Below the pieces are notes generated by a model, which saw only the letters and a program-made list of their open reading frames with translations, was not told where the DNA came from and searched no databases. This document shows positions 18,101-26,945 of a stretch of 64,000 nt of DNA, in pieces; position 1 is the stretch's first letter, and every line of letters starts with the position of its first letter. The translations under genes and the position numbers were made by a program. The DNA lies in assembly GCF_022024035.1 (NCBI RefSeq), contig NZ_CP091787.1, positions 3,070,001 to 3,134,000 on the forward strand, read 5' to 3'. The DNA comes from Prevotella sp. E13-17 (GTDB lineage Bacteria > Bacteroidota > Bacteroidia > Bacteroidales > Bacteroidaceae).

Positions 18101-19728
18101 TTGTAGTCCTGTTCCTTCATCACATTCTCCTCACCATTGTTCAGTACAAACGTCATCGTGTACTGGTTGATGGTAAACTGAGCTGTGAAGTTTTGGTCGG
18201 AAGCCGGCATCGTTTCAGGAACCACGGGAGTCCACCCCGCAAAGGTATAACCTACCTTCTGTGGGTCAGTGGGCTTGGTGATGGCAGTTGCGTAAACTAC
18301 GGAATCACTCTTCACTGTTTCTCCCTCAGAAGTGAACTTAGCTAAGTATTTGTTGGGCGTGTACTGAGCCGTGAAGACTACATCAGAGTCGGGTACCAGT
18401 TCTGGTACTTCGGGTTCCCATCCTTTGAATGTATGTCCCTCTTTTGCAGGTGCCTGTGGAATCACTATGGCAGTAGCATAATCCTGCTTCTGGTTAACTA
18501 CAGCCTCTCCTTTAGCCATGAACTTTACCTGGTACTGATTGATGGTGAACTGAGCCGTAAAGGTTTGGTTTTCAGCAGGCATGTTCTCAGGTACGACAGG
18601 CGTCCATGCAGAGAATGTGTATCCCTTCTTCTGCGGATCCTCGGGTAACGAGATAGCATCCTCGTAGAGCACAGAATCACTCTTCACAATTTCCCCTTCA
18701 GAGATAAACTTTGCCACATACTTGTTGCGCGTCCACTGAGCCGTAAAGGTCATGTTGCTTCCAGGAATGGTAGCAGGTACTTCAGGATCCCAACCGGCAA
18801 AGGTGAAGCCAGTCTTTGTAGGAGCACTCGTTGCGGGAATAGACTCACCATAGTTCTTCGTAATCCATCGAATCTCCTGCCCGTCAACTACATAAGTCAT
18901 CGTGTACTCATTAATTTGGAACTGAGCCTCGTAAGTTAATGGGTTGTTAGGCATCTTAGAAGCTACGGACGGTGTCCACTTCGTAAAGCTATAGCCCTCC
19001 TTACTAGGATTCTCTGGCAGTACAATCGTTGAGTTGTAGTCCTGCAATTCCGAACGTACCGTGTCGCCCTCACTGATGAATGTCAGTAAGTGCTGATTGG
19101 GCGCAAAGATAGCCTGCAATTCCGTAGCCTTCATGACAGCGAAAGTACAGGTGTCGTTTGTCTCATCATTTGACCATTTCACGAAGTGATAGCCGGTATT
19201 GGCTGTCGCTTTGAGGTGTGCTATTTCCTCCTCCTCATAGATGCCGCTGCCAGTAACGGTTCCCATCACCTCGTCGTTGGGGGTTCCTGTCACCTGATAC
19301 TTTGGCGTATTGGCAATGATGTCGTATTGAACGGGAGTTGACACTTCGCCAATCGTTCCACCATCCACAAGAGCAATCTTCGCACCATAGATGCGCTTTT
19401 CCTCTTGTGTCAATTTGTTGTAAACCTTCAAATAGGCTGTTTCCTCAGAAACGCCATCGCAACGGATTTGCAATAAGCCGTACTTATAGGTGATCTCATT
19501 CTTCACAACCTGTTCAAAGGTTGCTACGCCACGACATTCTTCACCGACAAAGGCAGCCACCTCATAGGGTGTGGTGTCTTCGTAGACGTTGGTGCCATCA
19601 GTCAGGTGGAAGTAGACCGACATATAAGATTGGTTTGCGTTAATATCGCATTGCCAGTGGCTCTGGGCACTGAGGGCCGAAGCCCACAGTACCATAGCCA
19701 TGATGGATAAGATTCTAATCTGTTTCAT
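15193..19728 (-). CDS. Giant InlB B-repeat-containing secreted protein
   Basis: 1511 residues from the ATG giving MKQIRILSIMAMVLWASALSAQ, a signal peptide. After an N-terminal domain (about 25-190) comes a long run of InlB B-type (Listeria-Bacteroides) beta-grasp repeats of about 65-75 residues, with signatures such as GYTFAGWTP and KEGHTFKGW. Five central copies of a 138-residue double repeat are nearly identical. The C-terminus (VTVYTLNGTLVSRQ, then LPSGLYIINTKRLFIK) looks like a type IX-like sorting or adhesion tail. The role is probably a surface or secreted stalk; ligand unknown. Start TTG at 19734 is possible but unneeded. Last of three linked giant genes, 12 bp after its neighbour. Confidence 0.88.
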   Translation of the reverse strand: MKQIRILSIMAMVLWASALSAQSHWQCDINANQSYMSVYFHLTDGTNVYEDTTPYEVAAFVGEECRGVATFEQVVKNEITYKYGLLQIRCDGVSEETAYLKVYNKLTQEEKRIYGAKIALVDGGTIGEVSTPVQYDIIANTPKYQVTGTPNDEVMGTVTGSGIYEEEEIAHLKATANTGYHFVKWSNDETNDTCTFAVMKATELQAIFAPNQHLLTFISEGDTVRSELQDYNSTIVLPENPSKEGYSFTKWTPSVASKMPNNPLTYEAQFQINEYTMTYVVDGQEIRWITKNYGESIPATSAPTKTGFTFAGWDPEVPATIPGSNMTFTAQWTRNKYVAKFISEGEIVKSDSVLYEDAISLPEDPQKKGYTFSAWTPVVPENMPAENQTFTAQFTINQYQVKFMAKGEAVVNQKQDYATAIVIPQAPAKEGHTFKGWEPEVPELVPDSDVVFTAQYTPNKYLAKFTSEGETVKSDSVVYATAITKPTDPQKVGYTFAGWTPVVPETMPASDQNFTAQFTINQYTMTFVLNNGEENVMKEQDYNSDLTAPVPTKTGYTFKGWDTAVPAKVPAENKSFTAQWEAITYTISYDLDGGAMPEGVTNATTYTIESQPITLDAPIREGYTFAGWTGTGLNEATTSVIIATGSTENRSYKATWTINQYTMTFVLNNGEENVLKVQDYNSDLTAPVPTKTGYTFKGWDTQVPSKVPAENKSFTAQWEAITYSISYDLDGGAMPEGVTNATTYTIESQPITLNAPIREGYTFAGWTGTGLNEATTSVIIATGSTENRSYKATWTINQYTMTFVLNNGEENVVKVQDYNSDLTAPVPTKTGYTFKGWDTQVPSKVPAENKSFTAQWEAITYSISYDLDGGAMPEGVTNATTYTIESQPITLNAPIREGYTFAGWTGTGLNEATTSVIIATGSTENRSYKATWTINQYTMTFVLNNGEENVVKVQDYNSDLTAPVPTKTGYTFKGWDTAVPAKVPAENKSFTAQWEAITYSISYDLDGGAMPEGVTNATTYTIESQPITLNAPIREGYTFAGWTGTGLNEATTSVIIATGSTENRSYKATWTINQYTMTFVLNNGEENVVKVQDYNSDLTAPVPTKTGYTFKGWDTQVPSKVPAENKSFTAQWEAITYSISYDLDGGAMPEGVTNATTYTIESQPITLNAPIREGYTFAGWTGTGLNEATTSVIIATGSTENRSYKATWTVNQYTITFTANGETIKTEALDFGATITAPEAPDKEGHTFKGWNPELTVGATMPAHDVTYDAVYTANKYKVTWVVDGQESENEVTYATSITKPTDPVKEGYTFTGWTPEIPDSMPAFNLTFTAQFTVNQYAVTFTADGVTIKTDSLDYGSVITPPTAPEKEGHTFTGWNPTLAEGTTVPAHDVTYDAVYTFNKYNVIYIVNGQEWARDPVEYGATIVLRQYTAEEGYTFNGWVSDQEYKTMPAHDITYTADITSGIEKIFAGCKYVTVYTLNGTLVSRQMPLQQVLKLPSGLYIINTKRLFIK
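16098..18170 (-). repeat. Five tandem 414-bp near-identical coding repeats
   Basis: Inside the InlB-repeat gene, the phrase encoding INQYTMTFVLNNGEENV and its surroundings recurs with an exact 414-bp period (seen at 16507, 16921, 17335, 17749). Copies differ at only a few codons, such as VLKVQ/VVKVQ/VMKEQ and TQVPSK/TAVPAK. DNA as well as protein is conserved, which indicates recent duplication or gene conversion. Confidence 0.92.
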
Positions 19729-19740
19729 AAGCAATCAAGT

Positions 19741-22700
19741 CTATTTGTTAGCTTTCAGAATCTTCTTGTAGTAAGTCTGTCCGTCGGCAACAACCGTTAC
19801 CACGTAAACACCAGCAGATAGTGAGCCTGTCGTGATGACAGCACTGTTGCCAAGATTGTTGGCTCTCACAACCTCACGTCCGCTCATGTTGGTCAGGGTC
19901 AGCTTGCTGATGTTATGACCATTTGCGCTTACGGTGATGTGATCGCTGAATACCTGAGGTGTTACGGTCAGCTTGTCCCACAAGTCTTTCACTCCAGTAG
20001 CTTCCTTGCCGATATGCAGAGCCATTGGCAGATGCCATGAACCTACATTGTCGACAGCAAATGCTACGTTCTCGGTAATGTCATAGAGACGCCCGTCTGC
20101 CACGTTGGCAGCCATGAAGGTGATATCCTCGTGGCGGTCGCCAACAACATTGATCAGTATGCGTCCATCCTTCCACTTACCAATACCGCGACATTCTGTT
20201 CCTGCAAAAGCACCTACGATGTATTCATTCTCTTGAGCGATAGAACCCTTATCGTAGAGTTGAGCTGTCACAGGCATCAGGTTAGCATAAGCATACTTGT
20301 CGCAAGCCCAAGGTGCCTCATAGAGTTCAATATGCTTGTCTATGCGACAGGAAGCGATAGATACGATGGTGGTGTTGAAGATAATCTCGTCAGCCTTGCC
20401 CGACTTAAACATGTAGCCCTTGCCAGGCTTCAGTCCGTCAAGACTTCCTGCCCATTCACCATCCACAAACTCTGCAAAGCCTTCTTGCCCGAGCACATAG
20501 TCGCCTTCCATTGGTGTGAAGAATGCGAATGCCTCTTCGAGGGTCATGGTCTGACCGATAGGATAGCCTATCCAGTTCCATCCCTTTGCTACCTCCAGCG
20601 ACTTGCTGAGTGCGTTGAACTCATAGCCGTCCAAAGTATTGTTGGCTGTCTCAGCCACCTTCACTTTGTAGGCTTGTGCAGGTTGTAGTTCTGTCAGATT
20701 GCCCACCAGTCCTAGCTGTGAATCCTTGATAGCCTCGGCCTTGAGACCCATAATCTTCTCTGCTGTAGGAGCAAACTCCTCTACAGGTACGGGTTGCTCG
20801 AAGTTGTGCGATACCCATGTCCAACCAGTTGGGAACTGATAGCCCAGTCTGGTCTTCTTTAGCTTGTAGTTGAACTCAGCCACCTCACTGTCGTCCAGAT
20901 CATGTCCCTTGGCCAGAGCCTTAATGGTTACATTGTCGGAAGCAATGATGATAGGACTATTGTCATCGTACTTAATCACGTTTGGACCTTCATTGCATGG
21001 ACATGTGCCATCCAGCGTGTAGTAAATCTCTGCGTTTTCAGTCTCAGACGAGAGTCGGATCTCTGTGCCGCGGTATACCTCGGTGCCCGATACACGTGAA
21101 GCACGTGGCTCCATAGCAAACATGTTGATGGCATCCTTTACGTTGACAAGCATCTGGCCCTTTACGTCGGTATCCTCTATAGAGAACGAGATGACAGTCT
21201 GACCAGGCAGTTCTCCAGAGACGGTAATCTCGGCCTGTCCGTTAGCATCGAGTGTCAACGACTGGATAGCTGTCTTTGCGATCATGTCGGAGAGCGACTT
21301 CACATGGACTGTCTTACCCTTTGAAGCATCAGCAGGCAGGGCAGCGATTTTGAATAAGCGGTCACCGCCGTAAGGCACGTTCGCCAGCGAGTCAACAACC
21401 ATGTTCTTGATGCGTGGCATAATGTCGAGACTCTGCGTGTAGTCTTCCTGCATAGGAATGCCAGCATAGCTTTCTACACTCTTCTTGATAGTTATTCTCA
21501 CGTCGTTGCCAGTCAATAGCTCATCGTTTGCAGGCATCTTGAAGAGAAGTTTTGATGCATAAGTCTGAGGATTGTCCTTGCTTACGCTCTCTTCATTAAT
21601 CAGTTCGATGGTACCTTCAGCCTTGACACTGTTTCTGGTCAACATGATGTTGTCAGTAGTTAGCGTAGCGGGATCCATGTACTTGTCGAACTCTATCTCC
21701 ACACCCTCGTTGTAGGCCTTCACGCTCTTCACGTTGGGCTGTACGAGTTGAGACATGGCGATGTTTACATCCAACTGTGGAGGAGGAACGGGCAGCCATT
21801 CAGAGTAGGTAGTCTGATAACCTTCCTTCTCAAACTTCACCTGCCAGAGTCCCTGCGGAACATCCCACTGATACATACCGTTCTCGTCGGTGAACAACGG
21901 GTTCTCCTGTGCATAGTCCTCTGCATTCCAAAGAACGATGTTCTCATGCAAGTCGCCATACATGTCCTCTACAATCTCCTTGTAGTAACAAGAAGCAAGA
22001 ACACCCTGTATGCGGTTAGACGATACAGCCTCATAGACATAACCTGATGGGTCCATAACATGCTCCACATGCTTGAATCGCCAATCGATATCATCCTTAC
22101 GCTTCTTTTTCTTCTTCTTGTCGTCTTTCTTGTAGCATTTCAGACTCTCAACACCCTTTTCTATCTTTTTCTTGGAGGCGTCGATGCCTGCGTCAATAAC
22201 GAAGCTTCCTATGCAAGTAAGTGCCTTTTGGGCAAGACCCCAAGCAGTGGCGGCAAGCGTTGTTCCTGCCGAAGCAACCGATCCGACGACGCCAGCTACA
22301 ACTTCCGCATCGCTTGTGAACGAGCTAACCAGTTCTACTGTCGCTTTTGTGATAACGGTGCCTAATAGTGCATAAGTAGCATTGCGGTACCAGTCTGCGT
22401 TGGCTTGGTCATCCTGACAAGAATTTGGAATAGAATAGTAGATGCCGGCTATGTCATTGATGTCATTAGCCAGGGAGATTGCCATAGATGCATACTTGAC
22501 AACAGGCAGTGCCTTCAGGGCAAACTTGAAAATCTTCTTAGCTAGCCAGCGAGCAGCTTTTGCCTGTAGCAGACTCTTCTGGAGGAATAGCTTTTCAATT
22601 CTCCATTTCCATACTTGGCCAGTCATGCCTTTCTGACCTGCAAATCTGATGTACGTATCACTCTTAGCCAAGCGGAACTCAATTTCCTCGACAGCCTTGA

Positions 22701-25700
22701 GCATGTTCCTCTCAGAAGCCTGTACCTTATCCACCATGCCAAGTGACCAATTGTTGATCATCTCAACAAAGTCGTTGATGGCCTTGATAGCATTGGCAAC
22801 CTTTTGTTCTACGGTTTCATTGCCTGAAGCGCGGAACATACGAGCGCCAGCCTCTACGGGTACTTGAATCGTTACGTGAACGTTTCTCAGTAGGTCAACA
22901 TACTCTGTCGTCTGGTCATTGAACTTCACATAAACGAAACTTCCGTCCGTACAAACCATCTCTTCATAGCCTGCCTCTATGAGAACGGCTGCTGTCAGTC
23001 CAGCGCAGTTGGTCATGGTGAACTTAGTGCCATTTTCAAGCGTGAACTCACCTTCTGTACCAAACTGCAGCCACTGTTCCAGGTTCTGCAAGTAGGTTTC
23101 TGTATCCCCATGCTTTGCCTGGAAGACAGCATACTCTTCATTGAGATAGTTTTCCAACTCATCATCGGTCATGCCTCTCAGCTGTGCTTCGACATCATCA
23201 GTGTTGACGATTACTTCATCATCACCGATGGCAGCAACCAGTGCTTCGAATGCATCATCACTCAATGGTTCTTCTGCATCAGCAAAGGCAGTTGCAATGT
23301 TCGCCATCTGTGTTTCGTACTCAGAAAGATAGTCGCCAAGTTCTGCTATTGTCTCATCTACCTGACGCTTGTCGAACTGGCTGGTAGCGTTACTTGTGAA
23401 ATCCACAGAGACATTTGTTGGAAGAGCGTCAGAGTTGTACTTCGCATTAGCCACCCAGCACTTTCTCTTTCCATCGTATACGGGATAGAGCGTAGATACG
23501 GTATTGTCGGATAACAACACGTTGAGCTCTACATTGGAAACCATTGTCGTGTCGTTATTGGTGAACTCTACCAAGAACGTGAAGTCTGGATAGCTTGGCC
23601 AATACCAGTAGGGCTTCAGTGTCTTACCAGGATTTGTGAAGTCGAACTCAGTTACATATTCGCACAGATCCAGTGAGGTGGCTGGGTGAGCCACATTGAT
23701 CATCGTCACCTTTGTAGGCTCAATGGCATTCTTGTCGTAGGTCACTTCCTTTACGTCAGATTGCAACTCCAGTCCATCCTGTGTCACCACCTTGGCATAG
23801 ATGCTGTGTGTGGACATGTTGTATGGGTTGTTCAGCTCAATCTCTGTGTTCCATGAGCCGTTTGCCAATGCTGTGGCATGACCAACAGAAACACCGTTGT
23901 CGAAGATTTCCACTTCCGACTTGCCAATAGCTGTACCCAGAACGGGAACCGTGGTCTTTGCCACCAGCGAAGGCGCTGTGATACTCAGATTGCTTACTGT
24001 GAAGACAACGCTGCCAATAGGCTGGCGCATGGTCTTGCCGTTGATGTCGAACTCAATGCTGGCACTGGGAGAGTAAACACCACCAATGGTTGGAATGACG
24101 CAGAATCTTACCTGGTCATCCATATTCTCCAGAGGCACGGTCAGACGATTACTTTCCTGCGTGTAACTGCCGATGATATTACCTGTCATCACAGAGTTGT
24201 TGACAAACGAACAGTTCTGAGGAAGTTCGAAGACGATTTTCAGGTCGCTCACACCATATTTATATATAGGCTTGAAGTCTATCTGTGCGCGCAGTGTGAG
24301 GTACTGTCCTGCAGAAATCTCGCTCTTGTTCACGCTGAAGCGGGTATTGCTGTCGGTGTAATACAGTTTCGTTTCGTCCAAGTAGGGGATGAGCTGGTTG
24401 GCGATGGTTGTCGTTTCTCCGCTCTTTACCGTTACCTGATTCTTAATGTAGTCTACACCTTCCTTCAGTCCCACTTCGGTGAACTGGCTCAGCAATCCGA
24501 TGGCATTGAACAAGTGGCTATAGCCCATGGTCACTAGTGTATAGGTACCATCGGTAAGCTCGTCAATGTTCAGTTGAACACCATCATAGTCGTACTTCTT
24601 CACGAAACGACCATCGCCATCATAGAGCATACCCACAATGCTGTTGTTGTCGGTCTGACGGAACGAAGCTGCAATGCCACCCAGCTGCTTGATGGGCAGT
24701 GTGATCGCTGCATTGTCGTTGGCGTCAACCGTACAACTGGCGGTAACGGGCATGAACTTGTTCTTCTTGCTGGTGGCGGTGATGGTGAATACCGTACCTT
24801 CGGCATGCTCGTCGAGCATCACAATCTGTGGATACTGCACGTTCAGGTCGGTGATAACCTTACCATCTGCATCCTTCACCGTGTAGGCCACATTCGCATA
24901 ATCATCGTAATAGCCCTTTGTCTCACCTTTAGCATCGGTATAGGTCAGCGTCAGTTGGATGCTTGTACCATTGATGTCCTTCAGTTCGAAGGTTGGTACT
25001 GTGCTCTCTTCCAATGATTCCAGTGAGGCAATGCTCTGTGTCTGACTAATATAGTCGGTAGCAGAAGCGATAATCTCAGTTGGCATGTCGAGAACTTCCA
25101 GTTGCCATTCGCCGTTGGCGCCCACCTTGGTGCTGTACGATTTGGTGTACTGTCCATGCACGGTCTGGTTGACAGTGATGCCAGCGCCCTTCAGCGGGTA
25201 GGTGGTCTTCACGTCTTTCACCATTCCCTTAATCTGTACCTTTGCGATAGGTGTCAGTGTATAGACGATAGCATTCGTGGCCTGTACCTCGTAGGTGACG
25301 TCTTCAGGCAGCATGTACTGCACGGCCAGTTGCTGGGGCAGACTGATACGATAGCCCACCTTGTTGCCTTCCAACTGATTGGCCAGTTGGTTACTACGTG
25401 TCAGATAGGTTCCCTTTTGGTCTGTCCAAGTGATGCCGGCCTGATCTGTTACGTCATCACCAGCAGGTGTCTCCACTTTCAGTGTCAACGTCTTTGGCTC
25501 TTTCAACTTGTTGAATGCCACAGCCACGTTCTTGTCGATAATTTCCACATTCAGAATCTCGCCCAGAATATCACCTGCCTTGTTCTTCAGGTATATATTA
25601 TAAGTGGTGTTCTGAATCAGACTGTTGAACGTGTAGGTCGTGCGATCAGTAATCACGTAGCGCAGCTTCTGTCCACTCTTTACGTTGATCAGTTCCAGGA

Positions 25701-26883
25701 ACATGTCTTTGTAGATGGCTGGGTTGCATCCCTCGGGCAGGTTCACTTCCAGTGCCTGTACCTCATCGGTAAACGGCAGAATGGTGAACTCCTTCCATCC
25801 GTCGGCGTCCTGATAGAGTGTCACAGCCTCGGCTGGTACATAGATAACCAGTCCACTGCTCACGCCTTCGAAAGCACCGCTCTCTACTTTGGGCGGAGTC
25901 ATGGCATAACACTTAATGGACTGCAGCGATGCGCAGTTGTAGAAGGCATACCATCTGATATTGGCAATGGATGCAGGCAGCACCACGCTCAGTAGGGTTT
26001 GATTGTTTTCGAAAGCCCACGATGGCACTTCGTCAGAACCACTAGTGCGGCTCATGTCGAGCAGCGTACAGTTGCCAAAACTGCTGGCTACGCCCCAGTC
26101 ACCATTGTTTATCGGTCCAGCCACGGTAATCATCTTCACCTGGTCGTTGCTGCCAACCATGTCAGAGATAGTGTAGTACAGATAGCCTGGCGTGAAGTCG
26201 TCAATGATAACCTCGCCTGTCTGGCTGTTCCAATAGTTCTTGCCCGGGTTCGATGGGTTCTCTGGGCTATATTCGAAGATAGCCGTGATGTTGACATCAT
26301 GTCTTGGCATCTCGAAGGAATAGTACGTATTCTTGATGACCAGACTGTCGCCAATCCTCATCTCGCGGAACTTATAGCCTTCGTTGACGTATGGATAGAC
26401 GTCCACCCATTCCTCTTCCTCTACGCTGGAGCCATTGGGCCAGTTAAAGTGACCTGCATCGGCAGGAATGGTAGAAAGATACAACTTGTGAGTTGTCTTC
26501 TTCATCTCGGGGTTACCTGGTGAAGAAGGATTATACTCGAAGTGGGCTGTCAGCGTAGCATCGCTTCGCTTCACCTCGTAGTAGAAACTATAGTTCTTGG
26601 AAATGGTATCGCCCTTTTCGTCAGACCAGTACACGAAGCGGAAGCTGCTGTTCGCATAGGCGCAGATCCATTGCTTCGATCCTACCTCGAGTCTTGATCT
26701 CATGTCACGGTTAAAAGAACCACCGTTGGCGGGGTCGGCCTTCAGATACAGCGTGCTATATTCCACAGCCATCTCGGGGTTACCCGGGTTCTGCGGATCG
26801 TAGTCATCGTCCGCCCAGCCTACTTGCGGTGTTAGCGCAAGTAAGCTCAGGCAGAGGATAAACATTCTATATAATCTGTTCAT
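19741..26883 (-). CDS. Giant multidomain secreted protein with C-terminal sorting-like domain
   Basis: 2380 residues. Signal peptide (MNRLYRMFILCLSLLALTPQ...WADD), two InlB-like repeats separated by NPGNPE/NPSNPG linkers (about 40-210), a BspA-like leucine-rich stretch (about 225-345), a carboxypeptidase-regulatory-like beta domain (about 545-630), and several Ig-like regions. Unusually for a secreted protein, residues about 1450-1600 are hydrophobic/alanine-rich and end in a lysine run (KKDDKKKKKKRKDD), followed by DPSGYVYEAV. A chitobiase-C-like domain (about 1935-2000, EIYYTLDGTCPC) precedes the C-terminal tail (LSAGVYVVTVVADGQTYYKK). Middle gene of three. Surface adhesion or glycan interaction is likely but unproven. 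Confidence 0.85.
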   Translation of the reverse strand: MNRLYRMFILCLSLLALTPQVGWADDDYDPQNPGNPEMAVEYSTLYLKADPANGGSFNRDMRSRLEVGSKQWICAYANSSFRFVYWSDEKGDTISKNYSFYYEVKRSDATLTAHFEYNPSSPGNPEMKKTTHKLYLSTIPADAGHFNWPNGSSVEEEEWVDVYPYVNEGYKFREMRIGDSLVIKNTYYSFEMPRHDVNITAIFEYSPENPSNPGKNYWNSQTGEVIIDDFTPGYLYYTISDMVGSNDQVKMITVAGPINNGDWGVASSFGNCTLLDMSRTSGSDEVPSWAFENNQTLLSVVLPASIANIRWYAFYNCASLQSIKCYAMTPPKVESGAFEGVSSGLVIYVPAEAVTLYQDADGWKEFTILPFTDEVQALEVNLPEGCNPAIYKDMFLELINVKSGQKLRYVITDRTTYTFNSLIQNTTYNIYLKNKAGDILGEILNVEIIDKNVAVAFNKLKEPKTLTLKVETPAGDDVTDQAGITWTDQKGTYLTRSNQLANQLEGNKVGYRISLPQQLAVQYMLPEDVTYEVQATNAIVYTLTPIAKVQIKGMVKDVKTTYPLKGAGITVNQTVHGQYTKSYSTKVGANGEWQLEVLDMPTEIIASATDYISQTQSIASLESLEESTVPTFELKDINGTSIQLTLTYTDAKGETKGYYDDYANVAYTVKDADGKVITDLNVQYPQIVMLDEHAEGTVFTITATSKKNKFMPVTASCTVDANDNAAITLPIKQLGGIAASFRQTDNNSIVGMLYDGDGRFVKKYDYDGVQLNIDELTDGTYTLVTMGYSHLFNAIGLLSQFTEVGLKEGVDYIKNQVTVKSGETTTIANQLIPYLDETKLYYTDSNTRFSVNKSEISAGQYLTLRAQIDFKPIYKYGVSDLKIVFELPQNCSFVNNSVMTGNIIGSYTQESNRLTVPLENMDDQVRFCVIPTIGGVYSPSASIEFDINGKTMRQPIGSVVFTVSNLSITAPSLVAKTTVPVLGTAIGKSEVEIFDNGVSVGHATALANGSWNTEIELNNPYNMSTHSIYAKVVTQDGLELQSDVKEVTYDKNAIEPTKVTMINVAHPATSLDLCEYVTEFDFTNPGKTLKPYWYWPSYPDFTFLVEFTNNDTTMVSNVELNVLLSDNTVSTLYPVYDGKRKCWVANAKYNSDALPTNVSVDFTSNATSQFDKRQVDETIAELGDYLSEYETQMANIATAFADAEEPLSDDAFEALVAAIGDDEVIVNTDDVEAQLRGMTDDELENYLNEEYAVFQAKHGDTETYLQNLEQWLQFGTEGEFTLENGTKFTMTNCAGLTAAVLIEAGYEEMVCTDGSFVYVKFNDQTTEYVDLLRNVHVTIQVPVEAGARMFRASGNETVEQKVANAIKAINDFVEMINNWSLGMVDKVQASERNMLKAVEEIEFRLAKSDTYIRFAGQKGMTGQVWKWRIEKLFLQKSLLQAKAARWLAKKIFKFALKALPVVKYASMAISLANDINDIAGIYYSIPNSCQDDQANADWYRNATYALLGTVITKATVELVSSFTSDAEVVAGVVGSVASAGTTLAATAWGLAQKALTCIGSFVIDAGIDASKKKIEKGVESLKCYKKDDKKKKKKRKDDIDWRFKHVEHVMDPSGYVYEAVSSNRIQGVLASCYYKEIVEDMYGDLHENIVLWNAEDYAQENPLFTDENGMYQWDVPQGLWQVKFEKEGYQTTYSEWLPVPPPQLDVNIAMSQLVQPNVKSVKAYNEGVEIEFDKYMDPATLTTDNIMLTRNSVKAEGTIELINEESVSKDNPQTYASKLLFKMPANDELLTGNDVRITIKKSVESYAGIPMQEDYTQSLDIMPRIKNMVVDSLANVPYGGDRLFKIAALPADASKGKTVHVKSLSDMIAKTAIQSLTLDANGQAEITVSGELPGQTVISFSIEDTDVKGQMLVNVKDAINMFAMEPRASRVSGTEVYRGTEIRLSSETENAEIYYTLDGTCPCNEGPNVIKYDDNSPIIIASDNVTIKALAKGHDLDDSEVAEFNYKLKKTRLGYQFPTGWTWVSHNFEQPVPVEEFAPTAEKIMGLKAEAIKDSQLGLVGNLTELQPAQAYKVKVAETANNTLDGYEFNALSKSLEVAKGWNWIGYPIGQTMTLEEAFAFFTPMEGDYVLGQEGFAEFVDGEWAGSLDGLKPGKGYMFKSGKADEIIFNTTIVSIASCRIDKHIELYEAPWACDKYAYANLMPVTAQLYDKGSIAQENEYIVGAFAGTECRGIGKWKDGRILINVVGDRHEDITFMAANVADGRLYDITENVAFAVDNVGSWHLPMALHIGKEATGVKDLWDKLTVTPQVFSDHITVSANGHNISKLTLTNMSGREVVRANNLGNSAVITTGSLSAGVYVVTVVADGQTYYKKILKANK

Positions 26884-26945
26884 AGTTCATGAGTTTTTAG
26901 TTCACATGAGTTTTTTTGTTCACGAGTCTCTGTTCTGCTCATGAA

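Noticed and set aside
16098..18170. CRISPR or intergenic satellite
   Set aside because: The 414-bp repeats are in frame within one long coding region and encode InlB-type repeats.
24574..25995. Plus-strand frames opposite the giant genes
   Set aside because: Shadows of the minus-strand coding sequence with low-complexity, His/Val/Leu-rich translation.
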